A stretch of DNA of 15,167 bases from CAVSWN01 sp046728115. Lineage in GTDB: Bacteria; Acidobacteriota; Vicinamibacteria; Vicinamibacterales; CAVVIG01. This document shows positions 5,897 through 14,215 of this stretch, piece by piece; positions within the stretch are counted from its first letter, which is position 1; each line of letters starts with the position of its first letter. A program made the position numbers and the translations under genes. The notes under the pieces are model-generated. The model did no database searches and had not been told where the DNA came from. It saw only the letters and a list, made by a program, of their open reading frames with translations. The stretch spans positions 1 through 15,167 of the forward strand of contig JBKPDW010000394.1 of NCBI GenBank assembly GCA_046728115.1, written 5' to 3'.

Positions 5897-5920
5897 ACCA
5901 ACCCACCAACTTACCAATTG
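5897..5920. repeat. 8-bp periodic ACCAAC repeat after pilR
   Basis: Three consecutive units, ACCAACCC, ACCAACTT and ACCAATTG, end 2 nt before the pilR stop codon at 5923. The same period and core occur at 5045-5076 after pilA copy 2, so the element is placed just downstream of a stop codon in both cases. Confidence 0.6.
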
Positions 5921-5922
5921 AT

Positions 5923-7329
5923 TCAGCGCAGGTTGTATTTCTTCACGTAGTACCGGAAGGACCTGAAGCTCATACCGAGCAGTTCGGCAGCCTTCACCTG
6001 GACGCCGCCCGCGCGTTTCAGTGCCTGCGCGATGTAGCCGCGTTCGATCTCCTGAACGTGCGCCTCGAGATCGAATCCGGGACCTGGCAGCGGATTGATC
6101 GCATTCGATCCTGGCGCGCGCAGCATCTGCCCGCGGATGTTCGGCGGCAGGCTCTCGGGCAGAACCGTCGGCGTCCCCTCGAGCGCCACGGCCCGCTCGA
6201 TCACGTTTTCGAGCTCTCTGATGTTGCCCGGCCAGTCGTAACGCGCCAGGAGCTCGATGGCTTCGTTCGAGATGCCGGCAATCGACTTCGCCATGATGTC
6301 GGTGTACTTCGCCAAAAAGTGTTCGGCCAGCAGCGGAATGTCTTCGCGGCGATCGCGCAGCGGGGGCAGCACGATGGGAATGACGTTGATCCGGTAATAC
6401 AAGTCCTCGCGGAACCGTCCCTCGGCGACCAGTTTCGTCAGATCCTGGTTGGTGGCGGCGATGACGCGAATGTCGGCCTGCAGCTCTTCGAGGCCGCCGA
6501 CACGCCGGAACCGGCGCTCCTGCAGGACGCGCAGGAGCTTGACCTGCATCACTGGGCTCATCTCGCTGATTTCGTCGAGGAAGATGGTCCCGCGCTCGGC
6601 AACCTCGAGCAGGCCCTTCTTGTTGGCATCGGCACCCGTGAACGCGCCGCGCATGTGGCCGAAGAGTTCCGACTCGAGGAGCGTTTCCGGCATGGCGCCG
6701 CAGTTGAGCGACACCATCGGCTTGTCGCGACGCAGGGAATGAAAGTGCACGGCCTGAGCGACAAGTCCCTTGCCGGTGCCCGACTCGCCGGTGAGCAGAA
6801 TCGTGCTGTTGGTCCGCGCGACGGTCTCGATCAACTTGAAGACCTCGAGCATCGACTCGCTGCGGCCGACGATGTTCGAGAACTGATGCGTGAGACGGAG
6901 CGTGCGCTTCAGGAGGACGTTTTCCTGACGGAGCTGTCGGCTCCCGATTTTCTCGCGCACTTTCATCTTGAGCAGATCGACGTCGAAGGGCTTGCTCAGG
7001 TAGTCGCAGGCGCCCAGCCGCATTGCTTCAACAGCCGTCTCGGTGGACGCAAAAGCGGTGATCATGATGCCGAGGATGTCCTGGTCGACCGCCTTCGCAG
7101 CGCGCAGCACGTCCACACCGCTGACATCGGGCATCTTGATGTCGGAGATCAGCAGGTCCACGGCCTCGCGCTCGAGCATCTCGATCGCCGATCGTCCGTT
7201 TTCGGCGAGCAGTACATCGTAGCCTTCGCGCCGCAGCACGATGGCCATCAGTTCGCGCATCGACTGCTCGTCGTCCACGACGAGGATGCGCGGGGCGCGT
7301 CGCTCGGGTGCCGGATGCGCTGTGCTCAT
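5923..7329 (-). CDS. pilR: Sigma54-dependent response regulator PilR
   Basis: NtrC-family activator, 468 aa, with three domains. The N-terminal receiver (about 13-125) has the acidic pair D19/D20, phospho-acceptor D63, T91 and K113. The central AAA+ domain (about 150-385) has Walker A GESGTGKG (180-187), the sigma54-contacting GAFTGA loop (227-232), Walker B GTIFLDE (246-252) and arginine-finger region REDLYYR. A C-terminal Fis-type helix-turn-helix ends at KKYNLR. All key residues are intact. Phosphorylated by PilS, it would activate the sigma54 promoters found before both pilin genes downstream. The ATG (7329) overlaps the pilS TGA as ATGA, and no separate ribosome-binding site is seen, so translation is coupled. 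PilR is chosen over other NtrC-like regulators because of the PilS-like partner and pilin context. Confidence 0.95.
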   Translation of the reverse strand: MSTAHPAPERRAPRILVVDDEQSMRELMAIVLRREGYDVLLAENGRSAIEMLEREAVDLLISDIKMPDVSGVDVLRAAKAVDQDILGIMITAFASTETAVEAMRLGACDYLSKPFDVDLLKMKVREKIGSRQLRQENVLLKRTLRLTHQFSNIVGRSESMLEVFKLIETVARTNSTILLTGESGTGKGLVAQAVHFHSLRRDKPMVSLNCGAMPETLLESELFGHMRGAFTGADANKKGLLEVAERGTIFLDEISEMSPVMQVKLLRVLQERRFRRVGGLEELQADIRVIAATNQDLTKLVAEGRFREDLYYRINVIPIVLPPLRDRREDIPLLAEHFLAKYTDIMAKSIAGISNEAIELLARYDWPGNIRELENVIERAVALEGTPTVLPESLPPNIRGQMLRAPGSNAINPLPGPGFDLEAHVQEIERGYIAQALKRAGGVQVKAAELLGMSFRSFRYYVKKYNLR

Positions 7330-8984
7330 GTGGTGGCGACAGCTCGTGCCGGCAGCCGGACGGCGACTGTCGTGCCGGCGCCCGCCTGCGAGCTGATCTG
7401 GATCTCGCCGTTGTAGTCGGTCACGAGGCGGTGCACGATGGCGAGGCCGAGTCCGCTGCCTTTCTCAAAACTGCCATGAAACGGTTGGAACAATCCGTCG
7501 ACCTCCTCTGGAGGAATGCCGATACCTTCGTCCTCGACCTGCAGCACGACGCCCTCCGACCGCGGCTCGCTGGCCGTGGCCAGACGCAGGCGGCCACCGT
7601 CGCGCATGGCGCGGAGCCCGTTGGTCGCGAGATTCCAGATGATCTGTTTGATCTGCCCTTCGTCGGCGTCGTACCAGACGGGAGCGTCCGGCACGTCGAC
7701 CACAATCGAGTGGTTCTCGTGCAGATCGGCGCTATTGCGGAGCAGCAGCGCCGCGTCGTTGAGCGGCCGCCGGACGTCGACGCGCGCCAACTGGGACCGC
7801 TGCGGCCGCGCGTAGTCCAGGAACGACCGGATCGTCGCGTTCAATCGCTCCGATTCGCGCAGCACGATGTCCATCAGCTGCGCCTGGTCGTTGCTGAGCG
7901 GAAGCTCCTGCCGCAGGATCTGGATCGAACCCGACATCGAGGCCAGCGGATTGCGAATCTCATGCGCGATCCCGGCAGCCATTTCGCCTACGGCTGCGAG
8001 CCGCTGCTGGATCGCGGCCGCGCGCTCGAACTTCTTGATGTTCGTCACGTCCTGGAATGTGAACAGGAATCCGGCCCGGCCGCCCGGTGTCTGCAGGTGC
8101 GTCGCGCCTAAACCGATCTCGATGTCGCGCCCGTCGCTGGTGCGATACCGGAATTCGTGGCGCCGCGAGCCGACGCTGCGCAGATCGTGTTGAATGTCGG
8201 CCATCGCGGAGCCCGACAACTGGAGCACCTGATCGATTGGCCGGCCGAAAGCCAGGTGGGACGGCACGCCGGTGATCGCCTCGGCACCGCGGTTGAACGT
8301 CAGTACGCGCAGCGCGCCGTCCGTCGTCGCAAGGCCGCTGGGCAGACTGTCGATGACGTGCTGGTTCAACGCCTGGAGACCGGCAATCTCGGTGGACGCC
8401 TGCTCGAGCTGTGCACCGGCGCTCCGCAGGCCCTCCGCAAGCGAACCGCTGAGCAACGCGACCGCACAGAACCCAAACACGTTCAGCGCGACCGTGTACA
8501 ACGCCATCAACCCCGATGGCAGGGCCGGCGGCGGCAGGGTCAGCCGCGGATCCGCGAGCGTGCCAGACGCCGAGAGGTACTGCGCAATGACCAGCCCTAC
8601 GTACAAGACGGCGCTCAGGAGCGCGACCTGCAGTCCTCCGCGGCGAAACTGGAGCACGCTGCCTGCGATGATGGGGAGCACGTACAGCGACGTGAAGTAA
8701 CTGGTAACGCCGCCCGTGAAGTAGATGAACGCCGACACGATGAACCCATCCAGCGCGAGTTGCAGGTCGATCAACCACCGATGGTCGTCGACCTTGCGTA
8801 GCGTGACGGCGTAGGTGATCGTGAGCGCGTAGACGAGACCAATCAGGAAGAAGAACGGATCGGTGGCAAACGAGCCGGGCGCGCGCACCTGCATGAGCGT
8901 GGCGGAGCCCAGCAGCACCGTCCCGATGATGGCGCGAATCACGATCAGCAGCGCGATCGTGCGGCGAAGTTTGGTCTCTAACAT
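7326..8984 (-). CDS. pilS: Pilin two-component sensor histidine kinase PilS
   Basis: Inner-membrane sensor kinase, 552 aa from the chosen start. About six hydrophobic helices occupy residues 9-180, as in PilS proteins that sense pilin in the membrane. A PAS domain (about 200-320, LPSGLATTDGALRVLTFN) follows, then the HisKA dimerisation helix with H341 in AAGIAHEIRNPLAS. The HATPase_c domain has an N-box NLATNG (451-456), G1 box DEGIG (485-489) and G2 box GSGLGLA (509-515). The ATG at 8984 (MLETKLRR) is preferred because it starts just before the first helix. A TTG at 9038 overlapping the pilC TGA would add 18 residues encoded by simple GGGATC-like repeats. Neither has a good ribosome-binding site, so the start is uncertain. 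Its partner is PilR, overlapping downstream by 4 nt. Confidence 0.93.
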   Translation of the reverse strand: MLETKLRRTIALLIVIRAIIGTVLLGSATLMQVRAPGSFATDPFFFLIGLVYALTITYAVTLRKVDDHRWLIDLQLALDGFIVSAFIYFTGGVTSYFTSLYVLPIIAGSVLQFRRGGLQVALLSAVLYVGLVIAQYLSASGTLADPRLTLPPPALPSGLMALYTVALNVFGFCAVALLSGSLAEGLRSAGAQLEQASTEIAGLQALNQHVIDSLPSGLATTDGALRVLTFNRGAEAITGVPSHLAFGRPIDQVLQLSGSAMADIQHDLRSVGSRRHEFRYRTSDGRDIEIGLGATHLQTPGGRAGFLFTFQDVTNIKKFERAAAIQQRLAAVGEMAAGIAHEIRNPLASMSGSIQILRQELPLSNDQAQLMDIVLRESERLNATIRSFLDYARPQRSQLARVDVRRPLNDAALLLRNSADLHENHSIVVDVPDAPVWYDADEGQIKQIIWNLATNGLRAMRDGGRLRLATASEPRSEGVVLQVEDEGIGIPPEEVDGLFQPFHGSFEKGSGLGLAIVHRLVTDYNGEIQISSQAGAGTTVAVRLPARAVATT

Positions 8985-8988
8985 GATG

Positions 8989-9034
8989 AAAAACAGCGAT
9001 GGGGAACCAAATCCCCGATCCCTGATCCCTGCTC
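8989..9034 (-). other. Spacer between pilC and pilS with GGGATC repeats, small hairpin and T5 tract
   Basis: The minus strand carries tandem AGGGATC-AGGGATC-GGGGATT units. The last runs into a GGGGA/TCCCC hairpin (9016-9001), and TTTTT (8993-8989) follows 7 nt later. This could be a weak attenuator between pilC and pilS, or simply a repeat-derived spacer. Confidence 0.35.
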
Positions 9035-10249
9035 TCAAGTCAGCTTCGAGATCAGATCGAAGATGGGCAAATACATCGCGATCACGATGCCGCCGACGAT
9101 GACGCCGAGAACCGCGATCATCACCGGCTCGAGCAGCGTCAATAATCCAGCGACAGCGGTGTCTACTTCTTCTTCGTAGAAGTCCGCGATCTTGGCGAGC
9201 ATCGTGTCGAGCGCGCCCGTGGCTTCGCCCACTCCGATCATCTGCGTCACCATCGCCGGGAAGACGGCGGTCTCCTTCAGCGGGGCCGACACCGTCTCGC
9301 CGTGCTCGATGCTCTTGCGCGTGGCCATCACGGCGTCTTCGACAACGGCATTACCCGCCGTCCGGGCGGTGATCTCCAGACCGTCGAGAATCGGCACCCC
9401 CGAGCTGATCAGGGTTGACAAGGTTCGGCAGAATCGTGCGACGGCAATCTTGCGCAGAATCGAGCCGAGGATCGGCAGCTTCAGCGCGATGCTGTCCAGG
9501 ACACGACGCCCTGCGTGCGTCTGGTAGTACCGGTGGAACGCGTACCCGACACCACCGATTACCAGCAGCACGATCGGGAAGAACTTCACCAGGTTGTCGC
9601 TCATGGCGATCACGATGCGCGTGGGCAGCGGGAGGTCGGCGCCAAGGCCCGAGAACAACGCAGCGAACGTCGGAATGACCTTCCACAGGATGACGCCGAC
9701 GACGAGGGCTGCGATGATGAGCACGGCAATCGGATAGACCATGGCGGACTTCACCTGCCCCGCCAGCTTCACAGCCTTTTCGATGTAGGTTGCCAGGCGC
9801 TTGAGAATCGTGTCGAGGATGCCGCCCGCCTCGCCCGCGGCCACCATGTTCGTGAACAGCGGGTCGAAGGTCTTCGGGTGCTTGCGCATGGCGTCGGCGA
9901 GCGACGCGCCCGCTTCGACGTCGGATCGGGTTTGCAGGATGACGGCCGCGAAGTTCTTGTCTTCTTCCTGAGTGCCGAGGATGTCGAGGCACTGCACCAG
10001 GGGGAGTCCGGCGTCGATCATGACGGAGAACTGCCGCGTGAAGACGGCGAGGTTCTTCGCCTTTGCTTTCTTCCCGGTAACACCCGCCTTATCCTTTTTC
10101 TCGACCTTCGCCTTCGCCTGAGAAATCCGCGTGACCAACACCTGCTCGCGACGCAGAGCGGCTGTCGCGGCATCGGCGGAGTCTGCAACACGCTCGCCCG
10201 AAACCGTCTGCCCTGCGCGCGTCCGTCCCCTGTACGCAAATGTCGGCAT
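9035..10249 (-). CDS. pilC: Type IV pilus inner-membrane platform protein PilC
   Basis: GspF/PilC-family polytopic protein, 404 aa, the usual family length. It forms the inner-membrane platform on which the PilB and PilT motors act. It begins MPTFAYRGRTRAGQTVSGE, the typical PilC N-terminus, with a lysine-rich linker at about 45-65. Two GspF domains follow (about 68-190 and 270-395). Each has a cytoplasmic helical bundle ending in membrane helices (about 170-192, 222-245 and 375-398). Conserved elements include FTRQFSVMIDAGLPL and MIGVGEATGALDTMLAKIADFYEEEVD. The ATG at 10249 lies 2 nt after the pilT stop, consistent with coupled translation. The stop (9035) precedes pilS by about 50 nt. Confidence 0.96.
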   Translation of the reverse strand: MPTFAYRGRTRAGQTVSGERVADSADAATAALRREQVLVTRISQAKAKVEKKDKAGVTGKKAKAKNLAVFTRQFSVMIDAGLPLVQCLDILGTQEEDKNFAAVILQTRSDVEAGASLADAMRKHPKTFDPLFTNMVAAGEAGGILDTILKRLATYIEKAVKLAGQVKSAMVYPIAVLIIAALVVGVILWKVIPTFAALFSGLGADLPLPTRIVIAMSDNLVKFFPIVLLVIGGVGYAFHRYYQTHAGRRVLDSIALKLPILGSILRKIAVARFCRTLSTLISSGVPILDGLEITARTAGNAVVEDAVMATRKSIEHGETVSAPLKETAVFPAMVTQMIGVGEATGALDTMLAKIADFYEEEVDTAVAGLLTLLEPVMIAVLGVIVGGIVIAMYLPIFDLISKLT

Positions 10250-10251
10250 GG

Positions 10252-11373
10252 CTATGCTCTCGTTGTCCCGGCTGTGCGACCGAGGCCAGCGCCTGCGACG
10301 ACGCCGACGCCGCGGTGAATCATGTCCTGAAGCTCGTCGCGATTCGACGACGCGGCCAGGGCTGTCTCCAGCGTGATGGTCCGTTTGAGGTAGAGGCTTG
10401 CGAGCGATTGATTCGCGGTCTGCATCCCGAGCTTCTCCTGTCCGGCCTGCATCGCGCCGTAAATCTGGTGAATCTTGTCGTCACGAATCAGATTTCGGAT
10501 TGCCGGCGTCGGCACGAGGATTTCCAGCGAGCAGGCCCGGCCCTTGCCGTCGGCTTTCGGGAGCAGCGCCTGACAGACGATGCCCTCGAGCACCAGCGAC
10601 AACTGCGTCCGGATCTGCGCCTGCTGATTCGCGGGAAAGATGTCGATGATACGGTTGATCGTCTGCGCCGCCGAGTTCGTGTGCAGCGTCGCGAACGTCA
10701 GGTGTCCCGTCTCGGCGATCTTCAGCGCGGCTTCCACGGTCTCCAGATCCCGCATTTCGCCGATGAGGACGATGTCGGGGTCCTCGCGCAGCGCCGCGCG
10801 CAACGCCGCTGAAAAGCTGGCCGTGTCACTGTGCACTTCGCGCTGATTCACCAGGCAGTTCTTGTGAGCGTGGATGTACTCGATGGGATCCTCGATCGTC
10901 AGAATGTGGTCGTGACGTTCCGCATTGATCTTGTCGAGCATCGCCGCGAGCGTGGTGGACTTCCCGCTCCCGGTCGGACCCGTCACCAGCACCAGACCGC
11001 GCGGCCGCTCCGCCAGCGTCGCCAGCACCGGCGGCAGGCCGAGCTCCCCGAAACTGCGGACCTTTTCGGGAATCAACCGATAGACGGCAGCAACAGCGCC
11101 TCGCTGATTGAACACGTTGCAGCGGAACCGCGAGCCGATTGCTTTGATACCGAACGAGAAGTCGAGTTCCGAGGTTTCCTCGAATCGCTTCTTCTGCGCG
11201 TCGGTCAACACGCTGTACACGAGCTGCTTGCTTTCGGACGGCGTCAGGTCCGGCAGCGGCAGCCGCTGCAGGTGACCATGCACGCGCACCTGCGGCGGCG
11301 TGTTCGTCGTGATGTGGAGATCGGAGCCGTGCATCTCCACCAGCGTTTTCAGAAGTTCGGGTAATGTCGCCAT
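10252..11373 (-). CDS. pilT: Type IV pilus retraction ATPase PilT
   Basis: Hexameric cytoplasmic ATPase, 373 aa, that depolymerises the pilus and drives twitching. It has an N-terminal PAS-like domain (about 1-100) with the HGSDLHIT motif. The RecA-like core has Walker A GPTGSGKS (132-139), an Asp-box region TIEDPIEY, Walker B DIVLIGEMRD (200-209) and a His-box ATLHTNSA. The PilT-specific AIRNLIR motif (291-297), required for retraction in characterised PilT proteins, is intact. The ATG (11373) directly abuts the pilB TAG with no intervening base. The C-terminal 20 residues after HRG are Gly/Ala-rich and look dispensable. There is no sign of PilU; only one retraction motor is visible here. 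Confidence 0.97.
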   Translation of the reverse strand: MATLPELLKTLVEMHGSDLHITTNTPPQVRVHGHLQRLPLPDLTPSESKQLVYSVLTDAQKKRFEETSELDFSFGIKAIGSRFRCNVFNQRGAVAAVYRLIPEKVRSFGELGLPPVLATLAERPRGLVLVTGPTGSGKSTTLAAMLDKINAERHDHILTIEDPIEYIHAHKNCLVNQREVHSDTASFSAALRAALREDPDIVLIGEMRDLETVEAALKIAETGHLTFATLHTNSAAQTINRIIDIFPANQQAQIRTQLSLVLEGIVCQALLPKADGKGRACSLEILVPTPAIRNLIRDDKIHQIYGAMQAGQEKLGMQTANQSLASLYLKRTITLETALAASSNRDELQDMIHRGVGVVAGAGLGRTAGTTRA

Positions 11374-13140
11374 CTATTTCACGGTCTCCCTCAATACTTC
11401 TTCGAGCGTCGTCACGCCTTCCTTTACCTTGCGAAGTCCGCTGTGCCGAAGCGTGATCATTCCTTCGTCGACCGCTTTGCGGCGTAGTTCGAGCCCGGAG
11501 GCGCCGACCAGGATCAGTTCGCGCAACTCCTCGGTGACTTCCATGACTTCGTACAGGCCGACGCGCCCTTTGTAGCCGGTCATGTTGCAGTGATCGCAGC
11601 CGACGCCTTTGTACGGCGTGACACTGCCCGCATCGGCAGGCGTGAAGCCCGCCTGGGCGAGCGCCTGCGGCGGCACCGGCGTCGCCTCCTTGCATTGGGA
11701 ACAGACGCGGCGCACGAGGCGCTGCGCGCAGATGAGATGGACGGAGCTTGCGACGAGAAACGGTTCGATGCCCATGTTCATGAGCCGGTTCACCGTGCTG
11801 GGCGCGTCGTTCGTGTGCAGCGTGGACAGGACGAGGTGCCCCGTCAGCGCCGCTTTGACCGCGATCTCCGCGGTCTCGAAGTCGCGAATTTCGCCGACGA
11901 GGATGATGTTCGGGTCCTGGCGCAGGAACGACCGCAATGCGGCGGCGAAATTCAACCCGATGCTTTCCTTGACCTGCACCTGGTTGACGCCCGCCAGGTT
12001 GAACTCGACCGGATCCTCCGCGGTCATGATGTTGGTTTCCGGCGTGTTGATCTTGGAGATCGAGGAATACAGCGTGTTCGTCTTGCCGCTCCCGGTCGGT
12101 CCGGTCACGAGCACCATGCCCCACGGACGCTGGATGGCTGTCTCGAACTTGGCGAGCGACTCGGGCTCGAACCCGAGACGCGTCATGTCGAGCATCAACT
12201 TGTCTTTGTCGAGCAGACGCATGACGATCTTTTCGCCGAAGAGCGTCGGCAGGCACGACACACGAAAGTCGATTTCCTTGGGAACGCCGTTCTCGTTGAA
12301 GCGGATCTTGATGCGGCCGTCCTGCGGCAGACGCTTCTCGGCAATGTCGAGCTTCGCCATGATCTTGATGCGCGACACGATCGCATCGCGGAAGCGCATC
12401 GGCGGGCTCATGATGTTGTAGAGAATCCCGTCGATGCGGTAGCGCACGCGCAGTTCCTTCTCGTAGGGCTCGACGTGAATGTCGCTCGCGCCCTTCTGAA
12501 TCGCGGACATCAGCACGACGTTCACCAGCCGCACGACCGGCGCTTCCTCACCCTGCTTGGCCAGCGCCTCGGCGCTGATCTCCTGCAGATCCTCGAGCAC
12601 CTCGACGTCGGCGCCGTCGCCGAGCGCCTGCAACTCCTCGAGGCCCTTGCTGGCGATCTCCAGCGTGCTCGGCCCCGACGGCACCACCGCCGCTCCGGCC
12701 GCCTGCGCCGGCTTCGCGGACGGGTAGTACTTCTGAATCGCCTCGGCGACCGCCGTCTCGGACGCGACGACCGGCTCCACGTTGTAGCCGGTCATGAACT
12801 TGATGTCGTCCATCGCGAAGACGTTGGTGGGATCCGTCATCGCGATCGTCAGCGTCGAGCCCGAGCGGCTCAGCGGAACAATCGAGTACTTCTGCGCCGT
12901 GTCAAGGGGAATCAGCTTGATGATGGCAGCGTCGATCTCGAACTGGCCGAGGCTGATGGAGGGAACCCCGTACTGTCTGCTCAGGAGCGACGTGATGTCG
13001 TCGTCCTTGACGAAACCGAGCTTGACGAGGTTGTAGCCGACCTTCCCGCCGTTGATTTTCTGATGGTTCAGCGCCTGCTGCAGCTGCTCTGGGGTGATGC
13101 GCTTCTCTTTGAGAAGCAGCTCGCCAATGCGGACCGCCAT
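11374..13140 (-). CDS. pilB: Type IV pilus extension ATPase PilB
   Basis: GspE/PilB-family motor, 588 aa, powering pilin polymerisation at the cytoplasmic face. It has an N-terminal MshEN/GspE-N domain (about 1-140, opening MAVRIGELLLKEKRITPEQL). A variable Ala/Glu-rich linker (about 141-195) follows, then an N2 domain with the GASDIHVEPYE motif. Walker A is GPTGSGKT (347-354), Walker B NIILVGEIRD (411-420) and the His box STLHTNDAPSTV. A zinc-binding tetracysteine is present: C480, C483, C515 and C518 (CSQC and CDHC). The ATG (13140) follows the stop of the upstream barrel gene by 1 nt (TGAAATG), so both are probably translated together. The first pil motor gene being led by an outer-membrane protein gene is unusual. 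Confidence 0.97.
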   Translation of the reverse strand: MAVRIGELLLKEKRITPEQLQQALNHQKINGGKVGYNLVKLGFVKDDDITSLLSRQYGVPSISLGQFEIDAAIIKLIPLDTAQKYSIVPLSRSGSTLTIAMTDPTNVFAMDDIKFMTGYNVEPVVASETAVAEAIQKYYPSAKPAQAAGAAVVPSGPSTLEIASKGLEELQALGDGADVEVLEDLQEISAEALAKQGEEAPVVRLVNVVLMSAIQKGASDIHVEPYEKELRVRYRIDGILYNIMSPPMRFRDAIVSRIKIMAKLDIAEKRLPQDGRIKIRFNENGVPKEIDFRVSCLPTLFGEKIVMRLLDKDKLMLDMTRLGFEPESLAKFETAIQRPWGMVLVTGPTGSGKTNTLYSSISKINTPETNIMTAEDPVEFNLAGVNQVQVKESIGLNFAAALRSFLRQDPNIILVGEIRDFETAEIAVKAALTGHLVLSTLHTNDAPSTVNRLMNMGIEPFLVASSVHLICAQRLVRRVCSQCKEATPVPPQALAQAGFTPADAGSVTPYKGVGCDHCNMTGYKGRVGLYEVMEVTEELRELILVGASGLELRRKAVDEGMITLRHSGLRKVKEGVTTLEEVLRETVK

Positions 13141-13141
13141 T

Positions 13142-14044
13142 TCAGAACGTCGCCTTCAGGGACGAACCCCACCCTCTGCGGCTGGGGTCGCTTCCTCGAG
13201 TGATTTGGCCTTCCAGATAAGTCTTCAGGTAGGCACCGGAGGTGAGTGCCACGCTGAGCCCCCCGCTTACCGACCCGCGGGAACTGCCCACCGTATTGCC
13301 GCCGCCTCCCGCTCGAACCCCCAGCCTCCGTCCGTACATCCAGGCCTCGATTCCGCCCGTGATATGCCGCACGTCGCCCCACACCGTCCGATTCGTCGTG
13401 ACGTCGGCGTCGAACGCCAGCGTAAGGCTGCTGATAATGCCGCGGGTGGGCCCGACGAACGCGACGCCGGCTCGGCCGATTCGCTCGACGGTCAGCGGCC
13501 CGGAATCGGTCGTCAAGGTCGGCTCGAGAAGGTTTTTCACTGTTACACCGAGTTGCATCGGGCCAAACTTCGCCATGGCGCCCAGATCGAAGTCCCCGGA
13601 CGAATCGTCCGATCGCTCCAGTTTCAACGTGGATGCAACCACCAGATGCGAGCCGAGGGACTGTCCGACCGTCATGCCGAACACACTGAGAGCGCCCTGA
13701 TCTTGTCGGCTCAGCTCGGTTGCTACTGTAGGGCTTGGCGGCCGCATTTGATTGATGGGTAAGCGGTAATAGCTCAGACCCAAGGCGGGAAACCCGAAGG
13801 CGATTCCCCAGACGTCGTCACGACGGGCATCGAGCCGCTGAAAGTCCACGAGGGCGTTGAAATACGCCCCGATCGCCAACCCTGCCGGATTCCACCAGGT
13901 CGCCGTGGCGTCGTCCGCCACAGCGACGAAGGCGCCGCCCATGCCCTGCGCACGGGTGCCGACGTTTTCAAAGATCTGCGCGTGCGCCGAGACCGGGACA
14001 AGAAACACCGCGCAGGAGGCAACGAACACAAAGAGCTTGCGCAT
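13142..14044 (-). CDS. PorV/UPF0164-like outer-membrane beta-barrel protein
   Basis: Protein of 300 aa with a clear signal peptide (MRKLFVFVASCAVFLVPVSAHA, predicted cleavage AHA|Q). Right after it comes the N-terminal motif GTRAQGMGGAFVAVADDATATWWNPAGLA. By family knowledge this marks FadL-like/PorV-PorQ/UPF0164 barrels, whose N-terminus forms a small plug. The rest alternates hydrophobic beta-strands with short turns and ends SSLKATF, with the terminal Phe expected for BAM recognition. The ATG (14044) lacks a Shine-Dalgarno sequence. The gene is 1 nt upstream of pilB and on the same strand, so it shares the pil transcript. Whether it assists secretin or pilus assembly, transports something, or is only a passenger cannot be told from sequence. 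Confidence 0.8.
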   Translation of the reverse strand: MRKLFVFVASCAVFLVPVSAHAQIFENVGTRAQGMGGAFVAVADDATATWWNPAGLAIGAYFNALVDFQRLDARRDDVWGIAFGFPALGLSYYRLPINQMRPPSPTVATELSRQDQGALSVFGMTVGQSLGSHLVVASTLKLERSDDSSGDFDLGAMAKFGPMQLGVTVKNLLEPTLTTDSGPLTVERIGRAGVAFVGPTRGIISSLTLAFDADVTTNRTVWGDVRHITGGIEAWMYGRRLGVRAGGGGNTVGSSRGSVSGGLSVALTSGAYLKTYLEGQITRGSDPSRRGWGSSLKATF

Positions 14045-14083
14045 AGGGGACTAACAGTAGCAGGTGCTTCGGCGGCCGCGTGC

Positions 14084-14215
14084 TCAGCGTTGGTGTTCCA
14101 GTTCCGCGATTCGCGCATGAACGGCCGCGATATAGCCGGCGTTCTCCTGGCTGGCCGGATCGGCCCGCCCGAGCTCTTCGTAGTTCTTCAGCGCGTGGTG
14201 GGTCGCGCTCGGGAG
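14084..14215 (-). pseudogene. Remnant: C-terminal tail of a TPR-like protein
   Basis: The minus frame LLPSATHHALKNYEELGRAD, continuing to IAELEHQR and a TGA at 14084, looks like the last helices of a TPR/helical protein (about 44 residues). Upstream in the same frame the reading becomes antisense to the ASH fragment on the plus strand (VSPCAVNA and so on), with no plausible N-terminus. I read it as a truncated 3' end left by a rearrangement. It ends 39 nt before the barrel gene, so its intact ancestor may have been the first gene of this operon. A short expressed ORF starting near 14413 is possible but unlikely. Confidence 0.5.

Noticed and set aside
5624..5917. N-terminal extension of pilin copy 2
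   Set aside because: It would cover the sigma54 promoter and strong Shine-Dalgarno; the class III leader must be short and begins at 5623.
5854..7416. A 520-codon open frame on the plus strand antisense to pilR
   Set aside because: High G+C leaves antisense frames open; its composition (His, Arg, Gln, Val rich) and lack of any recognisable domain mark it as a shadow of pilR.
11590..13203. A 537-codon open frame on the plus strand antisense to pilB
   Set aside because: Same reason; the minus strand encodes a full PilB with every motif intact.
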